Made by a program: the position numbers and the translations under genes. Positions 9,115 through 17,833 of a stretch of 64,000 nt of DNA are shown here, piece by piece. The DNA lies in the NCBI RefSeq assembly GCF_016741935.1, contig NZ_JAERRG010000001.1, forward strand, positions 682,001 through 746,000. Reading direction: 5' to 3'. Position 1 is the stretch's first letter; each line of letters starts with the position of its first letter. Below the pieces are notes generated by a model that was not told the DNA's origin, ran no database searches, and saw only the letters and a program-made list of their open reading frames with translations. This DNA comes from Streptomyces endocoffeicus. GTDB taxonomy: Bacteria > Actinomycetota > Actinomycetes > Streptomycetales > Streptomycetaceae.

Positions 9115-9333
9115 GCCGCGTGCGGGCGAGGGGTCCGCGTGGTCGATGCGCCGACGGCTCCCGAGACGACACGAACAGCGGGCAACCTTGTCGCGGCCGG
9201 CGGCGACAAGGAGTCGCGGGCCTCCCACCTCGACGACCGGGGTCTTCCCGGCGACTTGAGGCGGCCTTAGGGTTGGTAACCGATTGCTGCCCGGTCAGGG
9301 GTTCCACGTGGGCGGTTAGGGAAGGGAGTCTCA

Positions 9334-10377
9334 ATGGCTCGTTCCTCGGGATCGACGGGGCCCACACTGGCGGTCGTCGCCCGTGAGGCGGGTGTGTCGG
9401 TGCCGACCGCGTCGAAGGTGGTCAACGGCCGGGAGGACGTGGCCCCCGAGACCCGCCGCCGGGTCACCGAGGTCCTGGACCGCCTGGGATACATCCGCAG
9501 GCCGCGCTGCGAGGCCCCCAGGCCGACCGCGATCGTCGACCTGGTGGTGCACTCGCTCGACAGCGCCTGGTCGGGGGCGGTGCTGCACGGCGCGGCCGAG
9601 GCCGCGCACGAGGCGGGACTCGAGGTGGTGGTCTCGGCCGCGGCCACCCGAAGCCGGGGCGGCCGGCTCGAGTGCGGCTGGCCGGAGAAACTGTACGCCC
9701 GGGGCAGCTCGGGTGTGCTGTTCCATCTCATCGAGCTCGCCCCCGCCCAGTACTCCTGGCTCGACGAGCGGCGGATCCCGTTCGTACTGATCGACCCCGC
9801 GAGCGACCCGCCGCCCGGGGTGCCGTCCGTGGCGGCCGCCAACTGGCAGGGCGGGATGGCCGCGACGGAGCACCTCATCGGACTGGGGCACCGCCGGATC
9901 GCGGTGATCGGCGGCCCGGGGCGGGCGGTGCGCGACGGCGGCCGGGTCGCCGGTTACCGTTCGGCGATGGCGGCGGCCGGATTGCCGGTGCCGTCCGCGT
10001 ATGTGCGCTACGGCGAGATCAGCGAGGCCGGGGCGCGCCACCGGATGGGTGAGCTGCTGGCTCTGACCGAGCCGCCCACGGCCGTCTTCGTCTGCTCCGA
10101 TCAGATGGTGCCGGGTGTGTACCAGGCGGTCAGGGGACGGGGCCTGAGGGTGCCGCGGGACATCAGCGTCGTGGGCTTCGACGATCTGCCGCAGGCCCGC
10201 TGGATCACGCCCGCGCTGACGACGGTCCGTCAGCCGCTGTCGGAGATGGCGGGCGCGGCGCTGCGCACGCTGCTGCGGCTGATGACCGGCGAGGTGCCGG
10301 AGGCCATCCGGACCGAGCTGTCCACCCGGCTCATGGTCCGGTCAAGTACCGCTCCCCCGCTCCGTGCTCCCTTATGA
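9334..10377 (+). CDS. LacI/GalR-family transcriptional regulator
   Basis: A 347-residue repressor-type protein. The N-terminal helix-turn-helix and hinge (LAVVAREAGVSVPTASKVVNGREDVAPETRRRV) are followed by a periplasmic-binding-protein-like sensor domain. That domain has the family motifs HLIGLGHRRIAVIGG, AVFVCSDQMVPG and ISVVGFDDLPQARWITPALTTVRQP. ATG 9334 has AGGGAAGGGAG upstream. It sits between the amino-acid importer and an acetyl-esterase gene. Candidate targets are the esterase operon downstream and the GH127 gene, which carries a matching palindrome. Confidence 0.92.
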   Translation: MARSSGSTGPTLAVVAREAGVSVPTASKVVNGREDVAPETRRRVTEVLDRLGYIRRPRCEAPRPTAIVDLVVHSLDSAWSGAVLHGAAEAAHEAGLEVVVSAAATRSRGGRLECGWPEKLYARGSSGVLFHLIELAPAQYSWLDERRIPFVLIDPASDPPPGVPSVAAANWQGGMAATEHLIGLGHRRIAVIGGPGRAVRDGGRVAGYRSAMAAAGLPVPSAYVRYGEISEAGARHRMGELLALTEPPTAVFVCSDQMVPGVYQAVRGRGLRVPRDISVVGFDDLPQARWITPALTTVRQPLSEMAGAALRTLLRLMTGEVPEAIRTELSTRLMVRSSTAPPLRAPL

Positions 10378-10551
10378 CCGAGGAGTCGAACACTGCACGG
10401 ATGACCGGACGAGTCCGTATCCCCCGTCCCCTCCGTATCCCCCGCCCCCCTCCATCGCCCCCGTATCCTCCATCACCCCTGACCCGACTCCTCAATCACC
10501 CCCTGACCGCACCCCCTTCACCGCACCGATCGCTACGGAGGTCCGCCCACC
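10378..10551. other. Pyrimidine-rich non-coding gap
   Basis: The plus strand here is almost purely C/T with repeated CCCCGTATCC-like runs and very few G. No convincing gene, dyad or terminator is visible until the ribosome site of the next gene (CGGAGG). It could be an untranslated leader or simple-sequence drift. Confidence 0.5.
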
Positions 10552-11520
10552 GTGTTCATCGACCTGCCCCTGGAGCAGCTGCGCAGCTACCGGCCCCCGC
10601 TGCCCGAGCCGGACGGCTTCGACGCCTTCTGGCAGCGGACGCTCGCCGAGGCCCGCACCCGCGAGCTGAACGCGGTGTTCACCGAGGAGGACACCGGACT
10701 GACCCGTGTGCACACCTACGACGCGGAGTTCTCCGGCTTCGGCGGGCACCGGATACGCGGCTGGCTGCTGGCCCCGCGGGACGTGGCGGGCCCGCTGCCG
10801 TGCGTGGTGCAGTACCTCGGCTACAGCGGCGGCCGGGGGCTGCCGCACAACTGGCTGCTGTGGCCGTCGGTGGGCTACGCGGTCTTCGTGATGGACAGCC
10901 GGGGCCAGGGATGGGTCCAGCACTCCCCCGGCGTCACCCCCGATCCGGTCGGCGGCACCGGGCCCGAGACACCGGGCAAGATGACCCACGGCGTCCTCTC
11001 CCCGGACGACTACTACTACCGCCGGCTGTACACGGACGCGGTGCGGGCGGTGGCGGCCGCCCGTGAACATCCGCTGGTGGATCCCGCTCGGATCGTGGTC
11101 AGCGGGGGCAGTCAGGGCGGTGCGCTCGCCCTGGCGGCGGCCGGGCTGGTGCCGGACCTGACGGCGGCGCTGGTGGATGTGCCGTTCATGACGCACATCC
11201 GGCGAGCGGTCGAGATCACCGACGTGGAACCCTATGGTGAACTGGCGCGGTTCTGCGCCACCCAGCGCGACCTGGCCGAGCGGGTGTTCGCCACGCTCGA
11301 CCACTTCGACGGGCTCAACTTCGCGGTCCGCGCCAACGCGCCGGCGCTGTTCTCGACCGCCCTGCGCGATGAGACCACCCCGACCTCCTGCGGCTTCGCC
11401 GCCTATCACCACTACGCCGGTGAGAAGGACCTCAAGGTGTGGTCCTTCAACGGCCACGAGGGCGGCGGCCCCCATCAGCAGGCCGAGCAGATCGCCTATC
11501 TGCGGAGGCTGCTGGGCTGA
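10552..11520 (+). CDS. Acetyl xylan esterase / cephalosporin-C deacetylase family hydrolase
   Basis: A 322-residue alpha/beta hydrolase of carbohydrate esterase family 7, intracellular (no signal peptide). It is expected to remove acetyl groups from imported xylo-oligosaccharides. The triad is visible: S187 in SGGSQGG, D273 in RDETTPTS and H302 in NGHEGGG. The N-terminus (DLPLEQLRSYRPP...FDAFW) is typical. GTG 10552 follows CGGAGG. It lies directly after the LacI gene and before the CoA-transferase gene (81-bp gap). The triad residues stand at nearly the same numbers as in the well-studied Thermotoga enzyme. Confidence 0.9.
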   Translation: MFIDLPLEQLRSYRPPLPEPDGFDAFWQRTLAEARTRELNAVFTEEDTGLTRVHTYDAEFSGFGGHRIRGWLLAPRDVAGPLPCVVQYLGYSGGRGLPHNWLLWPSVGYAVFVMDSRGQGWVQHSPGVTPDPVGGTGPETPGKMTHGVLSPDDYYYRRLYTDAVRAVAAAREHPLVDPARIVVSGGSQGGALALAAAGLVPDLTAALVDVPFMTHIRRAVEITDVEPYGELARFCATQRDLAERVFATLDHFDGLNFAVRANAPALFSTALRDETTPTSCGFAAYHHYAGEKDLKVWSFNGHEGGGPHQQAEQIAYLRRLLG

Positions 11521-11601
11521 GCCGGACGTGCCGGGCGGCGTCGGTCGCCGCCCGGCACCGGGTAGACAGGGGCTACCCGCATCGAAGCGAAGGAGCCGCC
11601 C

Positions 11602-12777
11602 GTGCCCGCGCAGCCGCTGGAAGGCATCACCGTCGTCGCCCTGGAGCAGGCCGTCGCCGCCCCGTTCGCCACCCGTCAGCTCGCCGATCTGGGGGCCAGG
11701 GTCATCAAGGTGGAGCGGCCGGGGCGCGGGGACTTCGCCCGCGAGTACGACCGCGAGGTCAAGGGCGTGTCGGCCTACTTCGTCTGGGTCAACCGCGGCA
11801 AGGAGAGCGTCGTCCTCGACGTCAAGGACGCCACCGACCGGGCGCTGCTCGAGGCGATGCTCGCCCGTGCCGACGTCTTCGTGCACAATCTGGCGCCCGG
11901 CGCCGTGGACCGGCTGGGCCTGGGGACGGAGACGCTGCGGGCCGCCCACCCCCGCCTGATCACCTGCGCGATCTCCGGATACGGGGACAGCGGCCCGTAC
12001 CGCGAGAAGAAGGCGTACGACCTGCTGATCCAGTGCGAGGCGGGGCTGCTGTCGATCACCGGCAGTCCTGAGGCCCCGGCCCGCCCCGGGATCTCGATCG
12101 CCGATATCGCGGGCGGGATGTACGCCTACACCGGTATTCTCACCGCGCTGTACGAGCGGGAGCGCACCGGCGCGGGGACCGATCTGAGCGTGAGCCTGCT
12201 GGACGCGCTGGGCGAGTGGATGGGCCACCCCTATTTCGCCCAGGCGTACGGCGGTGCCGGAGTCGTCCGCAGTGGCGCCCGCCATCCGTCCATCTCGCCG
12301 TACGGCGCCTACCGCTGCGGGGACGGCGGTCAGGTGTTCCTGAGTGTGCAGAGCGACCGTGAATGGGTGGCCCTGTGCGAGCGGGTGCTCCGGCGCCCGG
12401 AGCTGGTCCGCGATCCGCGCTTCGCGGACAATCCCCTGCGCCGCACCCATGACGAGGAGCTGACGGCCGAGCTGGAGGCGTGCTTCGCGGGCCACCCCGC
12501 CGAGGGGCTGATCGCGCTGCTGGACGGGGCCGGTATCGCCAATGCCCGGCTGCGCGACCTCGCGGAGTTCACCGCCCACCCCCAGTTCGACGCCCGCGAC
12601 CGCTGGGGCGAGTTCGGCTCCCCGGTCGGCGCGCTGCGCGGTCTGCTGCCGCCGGTGGAGGTGGCGGGCCGCAGGGCGCCGATGCGACCGGTGCCGGGGC
12701 TCGGCGAGCACACGGAGGCGGTGCGCGCCGAGTTCTCCGAACCGGCCCCCCGCCCGGGGACCGCGGGACCCGCCTGA
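11602..12777 (+). CDS. CaiB/BaiF family III CoA-transferase
   Basis: A 391-residue family III CoA-transferase that would move CoA between carboxylic acids. N-terminal motifs are VALEQAVAAPFATRQLADLGARVIKVERPG and LDVKD. The catalytic Asp is near residue 168 in SIADIAGGMYAYTGIL. GTG 11602 has GAAGGAG upstream. Substrates cannot be predicted. Placement after an acetyl esterase gene could mean handling of a short acid, but the 81-bp gap allows independent expression. Confidence 0.9.
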   Translation: MPAQPLEGITVVALEQAVAAPFATRQLADLGARVIKVERPGRGDFAREYDREVKGVSAYFVWVNRGKESVVLDVKDATDRALLEAMLARADVFVHNLAPGAVDRLGLGTETLRAAHPRLITCAISGYGDSGPYREKKAYDLLIQCEAGLLSITGSPEAPARPGISIADIAGGMYAYTGILTALYERERTGAGTDLSVSLLDALGEWMGHPYFAQAYGGAGVVRSGARHPSISPYGAYRCGDGGQVFLSVQSDREWVALCERVLRRPELVRDPRFADNPLRRTHDEELTAELEACFAGHPAEGLIALLDGAGIANARLRDLAEFTAHPQFDARDRWGEFGSPVGALRGLLPPVEVAGRRAPMRPVPGLGEHTEAVRAEFSEPAPRPGTAGPA

Positions 12778-12812
12778 CGGGTGGCTCGGGCCCCTGTGCT
12801 AGGACGCTGGTC

Positions 12813-13547
12813 ATGGAGATCGAGCCGGTCACCCTGTCCACGCCACGGCCCGTGCGACGGCCGACACTGGTCCAGCGCTGGGATGAACTCACCTTCCTGC
12901 ACTGGCCGGTGGAGCCGGAGCGGGTGGCCCCGCTGCTGCCCGCCGGTACCCGCCCGGACACCCTCGACGGTGTCACCTATGTCGGGCTGGTCCCGTTCCT
13001 GATGCGCGGTGTGGGCTTCGGGCCGGGACCCGGTCTGCCGTATCTGGGCACGTTCTGCGAGACGAACGTGCGGCTGTACTCGGTGGACGGGCAGGGCCGG
13101 CGCGGTGTGGTGTTCCGGTCCCTGGACGCGGCCCGGCTGCTCCCCGTGCTGGTGGGCCGGCTCACCGTCCGGCTGCCCTATCGGTGGTCCACGATGCGGC
13201 TGCGCCGTGAGAAGGACGTGATCACCTACAGCTGCGGCCTGCGGCGGCGCCCGGCGGCCCGGGGTCGCACGAGCCGGGCCGTGGTGCGGATAGGCGCGAC
13301 CATCGCCGAGCCCACACGGCTGGAGCGCTTCCTGACCGCCCGGTGGGGTCTGCACGTCTCCTGGCACGGCCGCACGGTGCACCTCCCGAACGACCACGCA
13401 CCGTGGCCACTGCACCGGGCCGAGCTGCTCGAACTCGACGACGGCCTGATCACCACCGCGGGCCTGCCGCCCATGCCGGGCCCGCCGGTGAGTGTGCTCT
13501 ACTCCCCCGGGGTCGCCGTGCGCTTCGGGACCCCGCGACGCGTATGA
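12813..13547 (+). CDS. DUF2071 (YqjF-like) protein
   Basis: A 244-residue cytoplasmic protein of the acetoacetate-decarboxylase-like DUF2071 family. It is recognised by QRWDELTFLHWPVEPERVAPLLPAGTRPDTLDGVTYVGLVPF near the start and by the PYRWS and VLYSPGVAVRFG segments. ATG 12813 gives the standard length; a longer upstream frame overlaps the CoA-transferase gene and is unlikely. Biochemical role is unknown for the family. It lies 35 bp downstream of the CoA-transferase gene, possibly in one transcript. Confidence 0.85.
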   Translation: MEIEPVTLSTPRPVRRPTLVQRWDELTFLHWPVEPERVAPLLPAGTRPDTLDGVTYVGLVPFLMRGVGFGPGPGLPYLGTFCETNVRLYSVDGQGRRGVVFRSLDAARLLPVLVGRLTVRLPYRWSTMRLRREKDVITYSCGLRRRPAARGRTSRAVVRIGATIAEPTRLERFLTARWGLHVSWHGRTVHLPNDHAPWPLHRAELLELDDGLITTAGLPPMPGPPVSVLYSPGVAVRFGTPRRV

Positions 13548-13571
13548 GCCCCCCGGCCAAGGTCTTCCCCA

Positions 13572-14045
13572 TCACCCGGCAGCGACCGGGTACCGTGGGG
13601 CGTTGATCGACTTGGGGAGACAAGACATGGACCCTCGCGCCGCAGCGTCCTTGGCGCGAGTCTCTTCTCCGTCGTCCGCGCCGACGAACGCGCAGCCACC
13701 AGGCACGATCACGAGCCGGCCACTACCGGAGACCGGTGTGACTGATTCCCAATCGCTCTTGCCCTCGTTCCTCTTGCGGTCGTAGAACGTCCTCGACGTA
13801 GGGCAGAAGCGCGCGGCCGGCAGTCCGCACGTGGCCGCGTCGACCACCATGTTTCCGCCGCAGGCCACGAGTTGCCGTACCTCGAGGTTCAGGCCCGGCA
13901 ACAGGACATCCTCGCGCGTTTCCACCCGCATGCCAGAGGGATCCCCAGGCGGAACGGTCCTGCAGTCCGGGCCCCGCCAGGTCGGGGCCTCTGCGGAGCC
14001 AGGGCTGGGGGCCGCTGAAGTCGGTCCGGTGAGAGCCAGGGTCAG
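13572..14045 (-). pseudogene. Possible 5'-truncated secreted-protein gene remnant
   Basis: An open minus-strand frame runs from 14045 to 13572. Its beginning reads like the end of a signal peptide (LTLALTGPTSAAPSPGSAEAP). A Cys-containing body follows (VRQLVACGGNMVVDAATCGLPAARF), with a first ATG only at 13931. The upstream end abuts the TetR stop codon (14042-14044), so no proper start or ribosome site is available. I do not recognise the family. I read the 13548-14041 gap as a decayed gene whose 5' end was lost; a short real gene from 13931 is the alternative. Confidence 0.35.
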
Positions 14046-14677
14046 TCAGCGCCGCCAAGACTGGGCAATGGCGCCTGGTGCGGATGGGCGCGCAGCCCGT
14101 CGAGAAGGATCGCCAAATATCGTCGCCACAGCTCGGAGGGGTGTTCGGCGGGCAGGGCCATGACGGCGTCGATCATCGCGGCGATCGGTGCGATGTCGGC
14201 CTCGGTGACCCCGTCGCGCAGGGCGCCCTGCGTACGGGCCCGTGCCAGGAGTTGCTCGCAGTGCGAGGTGATCTCCTGCCGCGCCCGGGCAGGACCGGCG
14301 CCCTCGATGATGCCGTGTCGCATCAGCTCACGCAGCCCGCGGTTGTGCGCGGCCCGCGCCAGGGCCCTCTCGAGGAAGCCGGCCAATGCGGCGAATGCGT
14401 CGTCCCCGGCCAGGGCCTCCCGCCCCATCGCCGCGATCTCGTCGAGTTCTTCACCGAAGACGGCCTCCGCGAGCGCCTGCTTGTCGGGGTACTTCCGGTA
14501 GACGGTGCCGACTCCGAGGCCGGCATGGTGCGCGACATCGTTGAGCGTGGCCTGAAGGCCGCGCGCGGCGAAGACCTCGCGTCCGGCCTGAAGGATGCGC
14601 CGGCGATTCAGCTCGGCATCCCGCCTCAGCGGAGGTGCTCCTGCCGCAGCGGGTTCCGCGCCTCCCCTCCGACCCAT
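14042..14677 (-). CDS. TetR-family repressor, divergent from SDR gene
   Basis: A 211-residue TetR regulator. The helix-turn-helix (RILQAGREVFAARGLQATLNDVAHHAGLGVGTVYRKYPDKQALAEAV) occupies about residues 25-75. The C-terminal helical ligand domain carries the SpfR-like pattern seen in many Streptomyces regulators. ATG 14677 has GGAAGGAG at ideal distance; the frame is open further upstream but crosses the operators. The intergenic region holds two copies of an AACCGGATA element, so the protein probably represses itself and the divergent SDR gene. Confidence 0.9.
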   Translation of the reverse strand: MGRRGGAEPAAAGAPPLRRDAELNRRRILQAGREVFAARGLQATLNDVAHHAGLGVGTVYRKYPDKQALAEAVFGEELDEIAAMGREALAGDDAFAALAGFLERALARAAHNRGLRELMRHGIIEGAGPARARQEITSHCEQLLARARTQGALRDGVTEADIAPIAAMIDAVMALPAEHPSELWRRYLAILLDGLRAHPHQAPLPSLGGAD

Positions 14678-14708
14678 GAACGACTCCTTCCGCTGCTGTA
14701 TCCGTACC

Positions 14709-14735
14709 CGAACCGGATACAGCATATCCGGTTCG
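14709..14735. promoter_or_regulatory. TetR-type operator, 11-bp perfect arms
   Basis: CGAACCGGATA, 5-bp spacer CAGCA, then TATCCGGTTCG: a 27-bp perfect inverted repeat between the divergent TetR and SDR genes. Confidence 0.8.
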
Positions 14736-14752
14736 TGGTACGGTCCCCGCAT

Positions 14753-14771
14753 AACCGGATACGCAATATCC
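14753..14771. promoter_or_regulatory. Second, imperfect copy of the TetR operator
   Basis: AACCGGATA, spacer CGCAA, then TATCC: one full arm and a partial second arm. Its centre lies 42 bp from the centre of the first site, about four helical turns, so dimers could bind the same face of the DNA. Confidence 0.6.
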
Positions 14772-14839
14772 ACATAGTGGTTTCGTGGCATCGGGCTGCG
14801 AGCCCAGTCGCACAGCTCGGCAGGGATGGAGAGCCAGGG

Positions 14840-15682
14840 ATGCAGACCGTGGTCATCACCGGAGGAACCGACGGGCTCGGCAAAGGTCTCGCACTGCACT
14901 ACCTGCGCCAAGGAGCGCGGGTCCTCGCCGTGGGCAGCACGCCCGCCAAGGGCGAGGCCCTTCTAGCGGAGGCGACGGCCCTCTCAGCCGGTGACCGCGC
15001 CACTTTCCTGCGGGCCGACCTGACATCGGTTACGGCGGCCCAGGAACTCGTCACCGAGGTTGAGGGCACCTGTTCCTCAGTGGACAAACTCATCCTGTGC
15101 GCCCAGCGGTACCGGCTCTTCGGCACCCGCACCGTCACCCACGAAGGATTCGAGCACAGCTTCGCACTCGCCTATCTGAGCCGATACGTCCTGAGCCACG
15201 GCCTGCGCGCGACACTGGAGTCCGCACCACGACCAGTCATCATGAACGTCGGCACCCCCGGCATCCCCCTGGGCCGGATCCACTGGGACGACCTGCAACT
15301 GACACGCCGCTACAACGGCACCAAAGCCACCCTGCAGTCCTTCCGCGCCAACGACCTGCTCGGCGTGGCCTTCGCCGCAGTGCACACCAACACCCCGATC
15401 CGCTACATCGGCTACAACCCCGGCGTCGTAGCGACCGGCATGACCGACCACCTTCCCCAACCACTGCGCGCCCTCACCAAGGCCTCGTTCACCCTGTTCG
15501 CCACCTCCGTGGCAAAGGCCGTCACTCCGGTGTCCCACCTCCTGGACGAACCGCCAGGCGAACCCTTCACCGCCTACCGCACCACCCGCCAACTCGCCCT
15601 GAAAGGCACAGCCTTCGACAAGGACGCCGCACTGCGACTGCACCGCCTCACACAGGACCTGCTGCTCCGCCAAAGGTCGTAG
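14840..15682 (+). CDS. Short-chain dehydrogenase/reductase
   Basis: A 280-residue SDR. The nucleotide-binding turn reads TGGTDGLGKG at residues 7-16, and the active-site pair Y158/K162 lies in RYNGTK. The usual Ser before the Tyr is not obvious: the strand reads IMNVGTPG, so activity may differ from classical SDRs. ATG 14840 was chosen because the frame upstream covers the operators and TetR gene. It is divergent from TetR and probably induced when that repressor releases. Substrate unknown; reactive carbonyl or quinone detoxification is typical of this gene pairing. Confidence 0.85.
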   Translation: MQTVVITGGTDGLGKGLALHYLRQGARVLAVGSTPAKGEALLAEATALSAGDRATFLRADLTSVTAAQELVTEVEGTCSSVDKLILCAQRYRLFGTRTVTHEGFEHSFALAYLSRYVLSHGLRATLESAPRPVIMNVGTPGIPLGRIHWDDLQLTRRYNGTKATLQSFRANDLLGVAFAAVHTNTPIRYIGYNPGVVATGMTDHLPQPLRALTKASFTLFATSVAKAVTPVSHLLDEPPGEPFTAYRTTRQLALKGTAFDKDAALRLHRLTQDLLLRQRS

Positions 15683-15835
15683 CCATCACGGAAGAGCGGT
15701 CAGAACCCTTCTGCCGGCCACTCCGAGCACCGAAGTCGGTCACCCCGGGCCAAAAGCCGCGGGGTTCATCGGTCTCCGGGAGTAGGTCCCGCGCATCATG
15801 CGCGCTTCGCGCCTGCCTGGCTAGGGTCGGTCCTC

Positions 15836-16297
15836 ATGGAGACCACGGGAATCGTTCGTCGCCAGACGGCGGAGCGTATGCGCGACGCTCTGAAGCGGCT
15901 CGTTGCCGAGCGGGATGTATGGGTGTCGACGGCTCACCCTGATCACGGGCCGCACCAGGTGCCGCTGTGGTTCTTGTGGGATGGGCGAGCGGTGTGGATG
16001 TGCACCAGCGCCACTTCCGTGACTGCGCGGAACGTCCGCGAAGAGCCGCGCGTGCGCCTGGCGCTACCGGACACCTTCGACGTGGTGCTCCTCCAGGGTG
16101 AGGCGGAGTGCTTCCCGGACCAGGAGGTGCCCGGAGGCGCAGCGGAGGCGTTCGCCGACAAGTTCGGGTGGGACCCACGCGTGGAAGAGGGTTCCTTTCT
16201 GTATGTACGCGTGGTCCCGAGGACTGTGCGCGCTTGGCGCGGCGAGCCGGAGCTACGCGGAAGAGTCATCATGCGCGACGGGATGTGGCTCGAATAA
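15836..16297 (+). CDS. PPOX-class pyridoxamine-oxidase-fold flavoprotein
   Basis: A 153-residue split-barrel protein of the pyridoxamine 5'-phosphate oxidase superfamily. Typical segments are RDVWVSTAHPDHGPHQVPLWFLWDGRAVWMCTS, SVTARNVREEPRVRLAL and VVLLQGEAE. Actinobacterial members of this size usually bind F420 or FMN; the cofactor is not decided by what I can see. ATG 15836 gives the expected length. It stands alone between the SDR gene and the copper locus. Confidence 0.85.
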   Translation: METTGIVRRQTAERMRDALKRLVAERDVWVSTAHPDHGPHQVPLWFLWDGRAVWMCTSATSVTARNVREEPRVRLALPDTFDVVLLQGEAECFPDQEVPGGAAEAFADKFGWDPRVEEGSFLYVRVVPRTVRAWRGEPELRGRVIMRDGMWLE

Positions 16298-16500
16298 CGG
16301 CCGTCCCTCGCCGTCACGCCTCACTCTGACGGATACGCGAGTGACCCTATGTGGATATGCCGAAATCCGGGCCTGGGCCAAAACGCCGATGGCGTCGATC
16401 CGGTCCGGCTCATCCCCGCCCGATGAGGCGCCGCCCCCGCGGGATACGCTGCGTACTCGCGGGGCCCCGGCTGCCCGCGAGAGCGAGACGGGGGAACCAG

Positions 16501-17187
16501 GTGGATCTCGAAGGCGGTGACGCGATGCGACCGATGCGCCGCCGCCGTGTGGCTCCGGGTGCCGCCGGGTCCGTGGGCACTGGCCAGGCCGCTTTCCTCG
16601 CCGCGGCCATCGTGCTGCTTCCGCTGCTCGGCCAGGCCATCCTCGCTGGGCGCCTGCCGGCGGGTGCCGCCGTGGTCTGCTGCGTATCGGCGGCGTTCCT
16701 CGGCTCCCTGCTGTGTGCCCGCCGCTCACTCGCTCCCCAGCAAGTGCTCGCCGGGCTGGGCGGTGCCCAGGTCGCCCTTCACCTCGGCTATACGCTGCCC
16801 GGCGTGTGCGCGGCAGCGGGCTCCCGTGCGGGGGCGGGCTGGCTGGAGTACACCGCCGCGTCCGGCCATCCCTCCTGGGAGATGCCGGTCGGACACGCGG
16901 TAACGGTTGTGACCGCCGCCCGGTTGCTCGGGGTGATGGACGCGGTGCTGAGGCCCTTGCGGACGCTCGCCACCGCCGCGCGGCAGCGGCTCGCCCTCCG
17001 GCTGCCCGGACCGATGGCCGCTGTTCGGCGTCTGCCACTGGTTCCGGCGGGTGATCCCGGGCGCACCGCCGTCGCTTTCCGGGCGCCACCGCGCCGTGGT
17101 GAGCGTGCCCCGCCGTCCCGCCGTGTGATCCCACGTGTTCCGTCTCCGATCCGGCCGGTGCCGGGCGGCGGTATCCGCCTGGTGTGA
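16501..17187 (+). CDS. Unrecognised membrane protein beside copper genes
   Basis: About 228 residues. Two or three hydrophobic segments lie in the first half (AAFLAAAIVLLPLLGQAIL, VVCCVSAAFLGSLLCA, LGGAQVALHLGYTL). A long proline/arginine-rich cytoplasmic-type tail follows. A conserved-looking block GHPSWEMPVGHAVTVVTAARLLGVMDAVLRPLR carries two His and a Met that could bind copper; this is inference. GTG 16501 follows GGGGGA; ATG 16525 is an alternative start. It is co-directional with copC 73 bp downstream. I do not recognise a named family. Confidence 0.7.
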   Translation: MDLEGGDAMRPMRRRRVAPGAAGSVGTGQAAFLAAAIVLLPLLGQAILAGRLPAGAAVVCCVSAAFLGSLLCARRSLAPQQVLAGLGGAQVALHLGYTLPGVCAAAGSRAGAGWLEYTAASGHPSWEMPVGHAVTVVTAARLLGVMDAVLRPLRTLATAARQRLALRLPGPMAAVRRLPLVPAGDPGRTAVAFRAPPRRGERAPPSRRVIPRVPSPIRPVPGGGIRLV

Positions 17188-17260
17188 ACCGGGCGTGGCG
17201 GCCGCCGTGCGCCGGTCGCCAGATCCCGGCCGCGTCGACGGCCGGGCGTAAAGGCACTTC

Positions 17261-17833
17261 ATGTTCACCACACACCTCCCGCGTGCGGCGGCCGTGGGCG
17301 GCCTGCTGGCGTGCGCCACGCTGATCGCCACAGCGCGGCCCGCCGCCGCGCATACCGCCCTGACCGGCAGCGCCCCCGACGACGGGGCCACCGTCGCCAC
17401 ATCGCCCGACCAGGTCTCCCTGTCCTTCAATGACCCGATGGACGCCCGCTACAGCCGCGTAGCGGTCACCGGCTCCTCCGGCCGTGCCGTCACCACGGGC
17501 GCCCCGGAGGTTGAGGGTCGCACCGTGACCCAAGCGCTGGCGGCCGATACGCCTCCCGGCCGGTACACCGTCGGCTATCGGGTGGTCTCCGCCGACGGCC
17601 ACCCCGTGTCCGGCCGCTTCGGCTTCACGGTGGCCGCCCTCCGTACGACGAGTCCGGCGCCTCGAGCGTCCACGTCATCCAGCGATGCTCCGGCTGCCTC
17701 GGCCGGCACGGCCAAAGACGAATCCTCCGCTCCAGGCGCGCTCCCGGTGGTGGCCGGAGCCGCCATCGTGCTCGCGGGCGGGGGCGGTATCGCGTATCTG
17801 ACGCACAAGAGGAGGTCCCGCCATGGCGGTTGA
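17261..17833 (+). CDS. copC: CopC-domain periplasmic copper-binding protein with C-terminal anchor
   Basis: A 190-residue exported copper carrier. The signal peptide ends in ARPAAA, giving a mature N-terminus HTALTGSAPDDGATV whose terminal His is the copper(II) site of CopC proteins. A second ligand region reads VVSADGHPVSGRFGF. A Ser/Ala-rich linker and a C-terminal transmembrane helix (VVAGAAIVLAGGGGIAYL) tether it outside the membrane. Its 3' end overlaps the start of the copD-ctaG gene by 11 bp, so the two are translationally coupled. Confidence 0.92.
   Translation: MFTTHLPRAAAVGGLLACATLIATARPAAAHTALTGSAPDDGATVATSPDQVSLSFNDPMDARYSRVAVTGSSGRAVTTGAPEVEGRTVTQALAADTPPGRYTVGYRVVSADGHPVSGRFGFTVAALRTTSPAPRASTSSSDAPAASAGTAKDESSAPGALPVVAGAAIVLAGGGGIAYLTHKRRSRHGG

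Noticed and set aside
9265..9290. Possible LacI auto-operator (GGTTGGTAACC-like)
   Set aside because: Arms are only 4 bp and differ from the GGAAACCGGTTTCC palindrome, so the match is not convincing.
10492..12711. Minus-strand open frame of 739 codons
   Set aside because: It is antisense to the esterase and CoA-transferase genes with complete catalytic motifs; composition is typical of a GC-driven shadow.
14678..14911. 78-residue N-terminal extension of the TetR protein
   Set aside because: It would translate through both operators and into the SDR gene. ATG 14677 has a near-perfect ribosome site.
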